Below are positions 1 to 5,304 of a stretch of 5,620 nt of DNA, in pieces. This DNA comes from an uncultured Methylococcaceae bacterium (GTDB taxonomy: Bacteria; Pseudomonadota; Gammaproteobacteria; Methylococcales; Methylococcaceae), in contig CAIVXW010000050.1 in the NCBI GenBank assembly GCA_903910005.1, forward strand, positions 1 to 5,620. The letters are read 5' to 3'. Each line of letters begins with the position of its first letter. Position 1 is the stretch's first letter. The notes below the pieces were generated by a model. The model was not told where the DNA came from and did not search any database. It was given only the letters and a program-made list of their open reading frames with translations. The position numbers were made by a program, and so were the translations under genes.

Positions 1-1254
1 AATGTCTCGCGCAAAATGATCAACCCCAGCGCACTGAAAGTGCTGTATCGTTTGCGTGATGAAGGCTATCAGGCCTGTCTGGTGGGCGGGTGCGTGCGGG
101 ATCTGCTGCTGGGGCGCGAACCCAAGGATTTTGACGTGGTTACCGATGCCCATCCCGAGGATGTCCGGCGTATTTTCCGTAACTGCCAGTTGATAGGTCG
201 GCGTTTTCGCCTGGCCCACGTCCATTACGGCGAGGATGTCATTGAGGTTGCCACCTTCAGGAGCCTGCAATCCCTGGATGACAGCGATGACCGCGTTGTC
301 CAGAACGGACGCATCATTCGTGACAATGCCTACGGAACCATTGAAGAAGACGCCTTCAGGCGTGACTTTACCGTCAATGCCCTTTACTACAATATCAATG
401 ACTTCTCCGTAGTCGATTACGTAGGCGGCATGGTCGACCACCAGGCCGGTCTGCTGCGTCTGATCGGCAATCCGGTAGACCGCTACCGCGAGGATCCGGT
501 ACGGATGCTCAGAGCCATCCGTTTCGCCGTCAAACTGGGTTTTACCCTCGCGCCTGAGTGTGCGACGCCCATCCCCGCCCTTTCCCATCTGCTCAGGGAT
601 ATTTCAGCGCATCGTCTGTATGAGGAAGTATTGAAACTCTTCCTGGCGGGTTATGCCCTGCAAACCTTCGAGCAACTGCGACACTATCGACTGTTTTCCG
701 TTCTGTTTCCGCAAACCGACGCCTGTCTGGCCCATGAGTCGCAGGGTTTTCCGCATACCTTCATCTGCAAGGCCCTTGAAAGCACGGATCAACGCTTGCG
801 GGACGACAAAACAACCTCCCCCTGTTTTTTGTTTGCTGCCCTGCTGTGGGAGCCTGTCCGCGCCATGGCCAGACTTGCCATGCTGGACGGCGAGGAAGAA
901 CAGATGGCCTATCAGGAAGCCGCCAGTGCCGTCATTTCGCGCCAGGTCAAACGGGTTGCCATTCCCAGGGGTGTTATCCAGCAGGCACGGGAACTCTGGT
1001 TGTTACAGTACCGTTTTGATGATACCGCCGGTTCCCGGCCATTCCGTCTGCTGGGGCATCCCCGTTTCCGGGCGGCGTATGATTTCCTGCTGCTGAGGGC
1101 TGAAGCCGACGACATTGATTCAGAACTGGCGCAGTGGTGGCAGCATTTTGTAGCCGCCAACGATACCGAACGTAAAAGCATGACCCACACCGGCTCCGGT
1201 TCGACCCGGACAACTAACCGCAAACGGCGTAAAAAACCCGGAACCCCCCCGTAA
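1..1254 (+). CDS. pcnB: Poly(A) polymerase I (polynucleotide adenylyltransferase), 5' end outside window
   Basis: PcnB adds 3' poly(A) tails to RNA, marking transcripts and regulatory RNAs for decay; it belongs to the class II nucleotidyltransferase family. Counting the ATG at 16 as residue 1, the head-domain signature LVGGCVRD lies at 22-29, the metal-binding DFD at 38-40, RRFRLAH at 62-68, EEDAFRRDFTVNALYY at 110-125 and RYREDPVRMLRAIRF at 156-170. The tail after about residue 388 is rich in Arg, Lys and Thr (RTTNRKRRKK), as in PcnB and unlike CCA-adding enzymes. The reading frame stays open to base 1, and those first codons (NVSRK) resemble the E. coli segment before the head domain. No ribosome site precedes the ATG at 16, so the true start is probably upstream. 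The TAA stop shares one base with the folK ATG (TAATG). Confidence 0.95.
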   Translation, partial: NVSRKMINPSALKVLYRLRDEGYQACLVGGCVRDLLLGREPKDFDVVTDAHPEDVRRIFRNCQLIGRRFRLAHVHYGEDVIEVATFRSLQSLDDSDDRVVQNGRIIRDNAYGTIEEDAFRRDFTVNALYYNINDFSVVDYVGGMVDHQAGLLRLIGNPVDRYREDPVRMLRAIRFAVKLGFTLAPECATPIPALSHLLRDISAHRLYEEVLKLFLAGYALQTFEQLRHYRLFSVLFPQTDACLAHESQGFPHTFICKALESTDQRLRDDKTTSPCFLFAALLWEPVRAMARLAMLDGEEEQMAYQEAASAVISRQVKRVAIPRGVIQQARELWLLQYRFDDTAGSRPFRLLGHPRFRAAYDFLLLRAEADDIDSELAQWWQHFVAANDTERKSMTHTGSGSTRTTNRKRRKKPGTPP

Positions 1255-1766
1255 TGAATCAACTGCCACCTGAGTGCCACAGCGTTTATATTGGTCTGGG
1301 CGGAAATGTTGCCAACCCGGCCCAAACCCTGCGCTCGGGCCGGATTGCCCTTGCCGGACAGGCAAGTATCCAGGAAAAAGCCTGTTCCAGCCTGTACCGC
1401 AGCACGCCGATGGGGCCTGCTGACCAACCCGATTACGTCAATGCCGTCATGCGGATTGAAACCACGCTGACCCCGATACAACTGCTGGATGTTCTGCAGG
1501 CGATTGAAAGCAGCCACGGGCGGATTCGCCAGGGCGAACGCTGGGGGCCTAGAACCCTTGATCTGGACATACTCTTATACGACGATCTGATCATGAATGA
1601 GAGTCGGCTGACACTGCCTCATCCGGGGGTGACCGAACGGGAGTTCGTGCTGTATCCCCTCGCCGAAATCGCACCCGCCGGATTATGCATTCCGGGCAAG
1701 GGGCTGTTGTCTGACTGGCTGCAACGATGCCCGCGCCGGGGTTTGACGGTGTTACCGGATGTTTGA
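1254..1766 (+). CDS. folK: 6-hydroxymethyl-7,8-dihydropterin pyrophosphokinase (HPPK)
   Basis: HPPK transfers pyrophosphate from ATP to 6-hydroxymethyl-7,8-dihydropterin, the step before dihydropteroate synthase in folate synthesis; it is a small soluble enzyme. The 170 residues fit the usual single-domain length. YIGLGGN (12-18) opens the protein, STPMGP (50-55) and QPDYVNAV (58-65) form the pterin side, and RWGPRTLDLDILLYDD (96-111) carries the two Mg-binding aspartates (D103, D105). LPHPG (121-125) and FVLYPLAEIAP (131-141) complete the family pattern. The start at 1254 puts the first strand at the usual depth and overlaps the pcnB stop by one base. No clear Shine-Dalgarno site is visible, so translation probably depends on ribosomes finishing pcnB. 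The 3' end overlaps panB by 8 bases. The pcnB-folK pair is common in gammaproteobacteria. Confidence 0.97.
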   Translation: MNQLPPECHSVYIGLGGNVANPAQTLRSGRIALAGQASIQEKACSSLYRSTPMGPADQPDYVNAVMRIETTLTPIQLLDVLQAIESSHGRIRQGERWGPRTLDLDILLYDDLIMNESRLTLPHPGVTEREFVLYPLAEIAPAGLCIPGKGLLSDWLQRCPRRGLTVLPDV

Positions 1767-2574
1767 CCCGGGCCGTACCCTGACCCTCCCTGCCCTTCAG
1801 GCCATGTGTACGCACGCGGAAAAAATTGTGGCCCTGACCGCCTACGATGCCAGTTTTGCCAGGCTGCTGGATGAAGTCGGGATTGATGTCATTCTGGTAG
1901 GCGATTCGCTTGGCATGGTAATACAGGGCCATGAAACCACCCTGCCGGTTACCGTGGCTGACATGGTTTATCACACCCGGGCGGTGTCAAGTGCAGTAAA
2001 CCGGGCCGTCGTCGTGGCTGACATGCCGTATCTCAGTTACGGCAGTCGCACACAGGCATTGGTGACGGCAGCCAGCCTGATTCGGGTTGGCGCACAAATG
2101 GTCAAACTTGAAGGGGCAAGCCGTCAACGGCTGGGTATCATCGAGGCTCTGGTCGATCAGAATGTCCCGGTTTGCGGTCATCTGGGCCTGTTGCCCCAGT
2201 CGGTATACCGGATGGGAGGCTTCATCATGCAGGGACGGGACGCCAGCGCGGCTCGCCGCATGCTGGACGATGCCCTGATGCTCCAGCAAGCCGGTGTCAG
2301 CCTGCTTATCCTGGAGGGGATACCCGCGCAACTGGCCACTGAAATTACCCAGGCTCTGACCATTCCCACGCTGGGCATAGGGGCCGGTCCCGGTTGCAGT
2401 GGGCAGATTCTGGTGCTGTACGATTTACTGGGGATTACCCCCGGTAAAAAACCCCGGTTTGCCAAAAACTATCTGGCTGAGGGTGCGGCGAGTATCGGTG
2501 CGGCCATTGAACGCTATGCCATTGAGGTGCGTTCGGGCTGTTTTCCGGCCCCTGAACACTGGATTCAGGCATGA
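1759..2574 (+). CDS. panB: 3-methyl-2-oxobutanoate hydroxymethyltransferase (ketopantoate synthase)
   Basis: PanB transfers a hydroxymethyl group from 5,10-methylene-tetrahydrofolate to alpha-ketoisovalerate, the first committed step to pantothenate. The 271-residue length is normal for this TIM-barrel enzyme. Visible active-site pieces are LTAYD (26-30), VGDSLGMVIQGHETTLPVT (47-65, with metal and substrate ligands D49 and S50), ADMPY (87-91, D88), VKLEG (115-119, K116 and E118), CGHLGLLPQSV (139-149) and LEGIP (185-189, catalytic E186). GIGAG (206-210) is intact, but the following stretch reads GCSGQILV where most homologues, including E. coli, have an Asp before GQ (S214 here). The motif usually read as GGYKVQGR is GGFIMQGR. 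The start at 1759 lies inside the last codons of folK (8-base overlap) without a well-placed ribosome site, which suggests coupled translation. The stop overlaps panC as ATGA. Confidence 0.97.
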   Translation: MFDPGRTLTLPALQAMCTHAEKIVALTAYDASFARLLDEVGIDVILVGDSLGMVIQGHETTLPVTVADMVYHTRAVSSAVNRAVVVADMPYLSYGSRTQALVTAASLIRVGAQMVKLEGASRQRLGIIEALVDQNVPVCGHLGLLPQSVYRMGGFIMQGRDASAARRMLDDALMLQQAGVSLLILEGIPAQLATEITQALTIPTLGIGAGPGCSGQILVLYDLLGITPGKKPRFAKNYLAEGAASIGAAIERYAIEVRSGCFPAPEHWIQA

Positions 2575-3434
2575 TGCAGACGGTCACGCCCATCGCCGAA
2601 CTGCGCGGCCTGATCGCAGACTGGAAGGCCGCTGGCGATTCCATCGCCTTCGTACCCACCATGGGAAATTTGCACGCCGGTCATTTGCACCTGGTCGACA
2701 CGGCCCGACAACTGGCAACCCGCACCGTGGTCAGCATTTTTGTCAATCCGTTCCAGTTTGGGCCGCGTGAGGATTTTGCCGCATACCCCAGAACACCGGA
2801 GCAGGATGGCGGTAAACTGGCCGAGGCTGGGGTTGATTTGCTGTTTATGCCTGATAGCCGGGACATTTACCCCGGTTCACCGGAGCAAATGACGTTTGTT
2901 GAGGTGCCGGGGTTGTCGCATGATTTGTGCGGACACTTCCGCCCGGGTCATTTTCGGGGGGTGGCAACCATCGTACTCAAACTGTTTAATCTGGTGCAAC
3001 CCGACTGGGCGGTATTCGGAGCCAAGGATTATCAGCAGTGGTTGATCGTGAAGCGGATGGTGACTGACCTGAACCTGCCGTTGAGATTGCATCTGGCCGA
3101 GACACAGCGTGAATCTGGCGGCCTGGCCCTGAGTTCACGTAACGGTTATCTCAGCCCTGCCGAAAAAGCGATAGCAGCCAGCCTGCACCACAGCCTTGAC
3201 GAGGCTGCAGAAAGCGTACGTAGCGGGGTAACGGACTATACGGCAATTGAGCGGGAACACATCGACCGTCTCACCGGGAAGGGCTTTCAGGTGGATTATT
3301 TCAGCATACGACGGGCAGACGATCTGGGCCTGCCTGAAAATGGAACCCGTCAATTGATTGTTCTGGTTGCTGTAAGGCTTGGCAAAACCCGCCTGATAGA
3401 TAATCTGAGGGTTTACAGGGACGAAACCCTGTAG
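2571..3434 (+). CDS. panC: Pantothenate synthetase (pantoate-beta-alanine ligase)
   Basis: PanC condenses pantoate with beta-alanine through a pantoyl-adenylate, using ATP, to give pantothenate. The 287 residues match the family length. The N-terminal Rossmann domain shows VPTMGNLHAGH (28-38, the HIGH-like nucleotide motif), FVNPFQFGPREDF (57-69), RPGHFRGVATIVLKLFN (124-140), AVFGAKDYQQ (147-156) and LALSSRN (185-191, the KMSKS-like loop). The small C-terminal domain ends in TRLIDNL (273-279). Two spots deviate from the usual pattern: FGEKD is FGAKD (A151), and the region normally PTxRExDG reads ETQRESGG (E177, G183). The first ATG (2571) forms ATGA with the panB stop; a second ATG at 2574 is equally possible, giving 286 residues. 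GGA at 2561-2563 is a modest ribosome site for either. panD does not follow, so beta-alanine supply must be encoded elsewhere. Confidence 0.96.
   Translation: MMQTVTPIAELRGLIADWKAAGDSIAFVPTMGNLHAGHLHLVDTARQLATRTVVSIFVNPFQFGPREDFAAYPRTPEQDGGKLAEAGVDLLFMPDSRDIYPGSPEQMTFVEVPGLSHDLCGHFRPGHFRGVATIVLKLFNLVQPDWAVFGAKDYQQWLIVKRMVTDLNLPLRLHLAETQRESGGLALSSRNGYLSPAEKAIAASLHHSLDEAAESVRSGVTDYTAIEREHIDRLTGKGFQVDYFSIRRADDLGLPENGTRQLIVLVAVRLGKTRLIDNLRVYRDETL
3409..3433. other. Two competing hairpins across the panC stop codon; possible weak shared terminator
   Basis: TACAGGG (3414-3420) pairs perfectly with CCCTGTA (3427-3433) around a 6-nt loop, and the second arm runs into the TAG stop of panC. A second pairing, GGGTTT (3409-3414) with AAACCC (3424-3429), uses overlapping bases, so only one can form at a time. 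No T-run follows on either strand, so this is not a canonical Rho-independent terminator. It lies between two transcripts that run toward each other (panC and tRNA-fMet), which is the only reason to suspect a role in ending transcription. Confidence 0.3.
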
Positions 3435-3465
3435 CAGCACGAAGAAGATTGGGGAGATGAGTGTG

Positions 3466-3542
<77 letters not shown>

Positions 3543-3558
3543 TCAGAAAAGAAGCGGT

Positions 3559-3587
3559 ACTATAGCCGTAACCCACCTGTAAAGCAA
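3559..3587 (-). promoter_or_regulatory. Sigma-70-type promoter of tRNA-fMet
   Basis: On the minus strand, TTGCTT (-35, 3582-3587) and TATAGT (-10, 3559-3564) are separated by exactly 17 bases. The predicted start, about 7 bases beyond the -10, leaves a leader of roughly 10 bases before the mature tRNA 5' end at 3542, which RNase P would remove. The bases just after the -10 read ACCGC, moderately GC-rich, as in discriminators of stably transcribed RNA genes under stringent control. That last point is inference. Confidence 0.7.
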
Positions 3588-3641
3588 GCGCAAAATTGCT
3601 GAATTTCACGTGAATTCGGGATAAGGCGCGGTGGCAGGTGT

Positions 3642-3668
3642 GAATGGTGAGTGGAGAATGGTGAGTGG
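3642..3668 (+). repeat. Two tandem copies of GAATGGTGAGTGG
   Basis: Exact 13-base copies occupy 3642-3654 and 3656-3668, separated by a single A. The bases before (GTGGCAGGTGT) look like a decayed further copy. The run is purine-rich on the + strand and sits inside the inverted-repeat unit. Confidence 0.75.
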
Positions 3669-3672
3669 CGAT

Positions 3673-3700
3673 CCGCCTTCCGCCCTCCGCCCTCCGCCTT
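3673..3700 (+). repeat. Four tandem CCGCCYT heptamers
   Basis: Four head-to-tail heptamers read CCGCCTT, CCGCCCT, CCGCCCT, CCGCCTT (3673-3700) and are followed by CTCTCT. Such short GC-rich minisatellites are prone to slippage, so copy number may vary between strains. They abut the GAATGGTGAGTGG repeats and lie inside the same inverted-repeat unit. Confidence 0.8.
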
Positions 3701-3734
3701 CTCTCTATCCGAATTCACGCATAAATTCAGGTGT

Positions 3735-3756
3735 AATGGGGTATCATACCGCCATT
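3735..3756. repeat. Short inverted repeat centred on GGTATCATACC
   Basis: AATGG-GGTAT-C-ATACC-G-CCATT is symmetric except for one extra G at 3751. As RNA it would form a stem of about eight pairs closing on a small loop. As DNA it has the size and symmetry of an operator, but no promoter with a good -35 is nearby. There is no T-run on either side, so it is not a terminator. Confidence 0.35.
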
Positions 3757-3846
3757 CCGCATCCCTCACCCGGAATTGGCCTATAAAGCGACATAGCACT
3801 CGCCGAGCCGTGTGAGGAGGGCTTTTGGGGCCGTGGTCAGGCCGAC

Positions 3847-3978
3847 TCCATTAAATACTCCAATCGTAGTCCAATAATGGACAAGCTCTGCGGGTGTCCG
3901 GTCAGACGAAATACCACTTCGAGATGCAGTCCGTGTGCCCGGTACGGGAGGCAGATACTGTCTCGATAGTATTTTTTT
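3847..3978 (+). ncRNA. Candidate structured RNA segment ending in a stem and T-run (unproven)
   Basis: No protein can be assigned here. On the + strand several good pairings fall in order: TCCATTA (3847-3853) with TAATGGA (3875-3881), or alternatively GTCCA (3869-3873) with TGGAC (3878-3882); GGACA (3879-3883) with TGTCC (3895-3899); and a long stem TCGAGA+CAGT (3919-3930, with a 2-nt bulge) with ACTG+TCTCGA (3957-3966), capped by CCCG-GTA-CGGG (3938-3948). A smaller stem ATACTG (3955-3960)/TAGTAT (3967-3972) leads straight into T7 (3972-3978), as in an intrinsic terminator. A TATAAA box sits at 3782-3787 but lacks a good -35, so the 5' end is unknown. It could equally be a decayed mobile-element fragment. 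Confidence 0.25.
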
Positions 3979-4041
3979 GTGTATTTTCGTGTTTTTAGTG
4001 GCCCTGTTTTTTGCCACGAAAAGCACGAAATGACCCGAAAA
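3974..4041. repeat. 29-bp imperfect inverted repeat of a 10-nt periodic CACGAAA-type motif
   Basis: The left arm 3974-4002 and the right arm 4013-4041 match in about 23 of 29 positions as inverted copies, with a 10-base spacer rich in T. Within each arm the motif recurs about every 10 bases: GCCACGAAAA, GCACGAAATG, ACCCGAAAA on the right, and CGTG at the same period on the left. I recall similar CCACGAAA/CACGAAA tracts as common intergenic repeats in many bacteria, where they give spurious peptides rich in Lys, Thr and His when translated. Function is unknown. Confidence 0.55.
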
Positions 4042-4072
4042 TTCATGATCAACACCCTTTCGCAGCCAAAAT

Positions 4073-4156
4073 CGGACGTTCTGATGAACGTTCCGCCACC
4101 CGTTTTAGGCGACTGGGGGGCGGAATGTCGGTTGTAATTATTCCATTACACTTTTT
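4073..4156. other. Hairpin cluster between nadA and the intergenic repeats
   Basis: Three pairings are clear. CGGA-CGTTC (4073-4081) pairs with GAACGTTCCG (4086-4095) with a one-base bulge and a TGAT loop. ACGTTCCGCCACCC (4088-4101) pairs with GGGGGGCGGAATGT (4115-4128) as a 14-position stem with one A-G mismatch and one G-U, around a 13-base loop. These two share 4088-4095 and exclude each other. TGTAAT (4133-4138) pairs with ATTACA (4145-4150) and is followed on the + strand by CTTTTT (4151-4156), which resembles a weak intrinsic terminator for + strand transcription. For nadA, read on the minus strand, no T-run follows any of these stems, so nadA has no canonical terminator here. Confidence 0.4.
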
Positions 4157-4209
4157 GTAACGGCTCGCTGTCTGCCTCCTCCTGCCCCGTTCTCACCACG
4201 AACAGGCCG

Positions 4210-5304
4210 TCACACGGCCAGCATGCGCTCCAGGGTCAGGCGGGCCGGTACGGCGTCTTCCTCCGGTACCCTGATCCGGTTGACGACCTGCCCGGCCATG
4301 AGATTGTCCAGCACCCACAAAAGATGTTGCGGGTCGGTGCGGAACATGGTGGAACACATGCAAATGGTGGGGGAAAGAAAATGAACGTGCTTGCCATCTG
4401 CCCGAACGTCTTCCGCCAATCGATTGACCAGGTTGAGTTCGGTGCCTACCAGCCAGCGGGTGTTGGGCGGGGCTTCCCGCACCGTTCGCAGGATGTATTC
4501 GGTTGAGCCGATGTAATCGGCTTTCCGGCAAACTTCAAAGCTGCATTCGGGATGTACGATAACCCGGGTGTCCGGGTACTGTTGCAGGAACCGGTCGATA
4601 TGCTGGGGTTGAAACATCTGATGCACCGAACAAAACCCCTTCCATAACAGGATTTTGGCCCGGGCAATCTCCGCCCCGGTCAGTCCGCCCATCGGCTGGG
4701 TGAAGTCCCAGGTCACCATTTCATCCAGCGGAATCCCCATCGCATGGCCTGTGTTGCGACCCAGGTGCTGATCGGGGAAAAACAGCACTTTTTCCCGGCG
4801 GGCAAAGCTCCATTCCAGGATGTTGCGGGCATTGCTTGAAGTGCAGACAATGCCGCCATGCCGTCCGCAAAAGGCCTTGAGGTCTGCCGCCGAGTTGATG
4901 TAGGTCACCGGAGTAATGGTCTCATCGGGATCGAACAACCGGGACAGCTCCTGCCAGCTTCGCTCCACCGCCCCCCGGTTGGCCATATCAGCCATGGAAC
5001 AGCCGGCCGCCAGATCAGGCAGTATGGCAATCTGGTCAGGACGGGACAGAATGTCGGCGACTTCCGCCATGAAATGGACACCGCAGAACACGATGTACTC
5101 GGCGGCTGATTGCGCCGCCTGGCGTGAGAGTTTGAGCGAGTCGCCGGAATAATCGGCATGACGAAACACTTCGTCACGCTGGTAGTGGTGACCCAGAATC
5201 ACGCAACGCTCACCCAGGTGAGCCTTGGCCGTTTTGATGCGGGCTTCACAGTCTGCATCATCCAGCAGGGCGTAGTCTTCAAACGGAAGGAGGGACGCGG
5301 TCAT
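4210..5304 (-). CDS. nadA: Quinolinate synthase (NadA), 4Fe-4S enzyme
   Basis: NadA condenses iminoaspartate (from NadB) with dihydroxyacetone phosphate to make quinolinate in de novo NAD synthesis. From the chosen start it has 364 residues, the longer NadA type (as in Bacillus, about 368) rather than the E. coli form. Visible motifs are CVILGHHYQRDEV (34-46), SGDSLKLS (53-60), FCGVHFMAE (73-81), AGCSMAD (100-106), PDQHLGRN (177-184), WKGFCSVH (221-228), HPECSFEV (251-258), GSTEYI (266-271) and TICMCSTM (313-320). C102, C225 and C317 are the likely cluster ligands, by analogy with the three conserved cysteines of the family. The frame is open upstream to 5580, but I chose the ATG at 5304 because GGAG (5314-5317) lies 9 bases before it; an ATG at 5319 has no such site. 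nadB is not in the window. Confidence 0.96.
   Translation of the reverse strand: MTASLLPFEDYALLDDADCEARIKTAKAHLGERCVILGHHYQRDEVFRHADYSGDSLKLSRQAAQSAAEYIVFCGVHFMAEVADILSRPDQIAILPDLAAGCSMADMANRGAVERSWQELSRLFDPDETITPVTYINSAADLKAFCGRHGGIVCTSSNARNILEWSFARREKVLFFPDQHLGRNTGHAMGIPLDEMVTWDFTQPMGGLTGAEIARAKILLWKGFCSVHQMFQPQHIDRFLQQYPDTRVIVHPECSFEVCRKADYIGSTEYILRTVREAPPNTRWLVGTELNLVNRLAEDVRADGKHVHFLSPTICMCSTMFRTDPQHLLWVLDNLMAGQVVNRIRVPEEDAVPARLTLERMLAV

Larger units (their letters stand above)
3599..3730. repeat. 132-bp unit bounded by imperfect inverted repeats
   Basis: The left arm 3599-3623 and the reverse complement of the right arm 3706-3730 share CTGAATTT, then CGTGAATTCGG, then ATA, differing only in a short CA versus ATG block and one extra G. 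About 22 of 26 aligned positions match. The 82 bases between hold two tandem-repeat types (listed separately). No open frame of note lies inside, and no convincing target-site duplication flanks it. The layout resembles a small non-autonomous repeat element, but it could also be a chance product of palindromic sequence around TTCACGTGAA at 3605-3614. Confidence 0.5.

Noticed and set aside
16..1254. ATG at 16 as the true pcnB start
   Set aside because: The frame is open to base 1, the upstream codons look like PcnB sequence, and there is no ribosome site before 16.
912..1517. 201-codon minus-strand open frame across the pcnB/folK junction
   Set aside because: It lies antisense to two clear genes, matches no family I recognise, and its openness follows from the codon use of the true genes.
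3805..3817. GAGCCGTGTGAGG, resembling the start of group II intron domain V
   Set aside because: The required partner strand (a CACGYACGGTTC-like sequence within about 15 bases) is missing, and no intron 5' end or reverse transcriptase is present.
3781..4026. Minus-strand 81-codon frame as a real gene
   Set aside because: Its N-terminus is a translation of the CACGAAA-type repeat (KNRATKNTKIHKK), no ribosome site precedes it, and the rest is not recognised.
3599..4041. CRISPR array
   Set aside because: The repeats are short, adjacent or inverted, and lack regular unique spacers.
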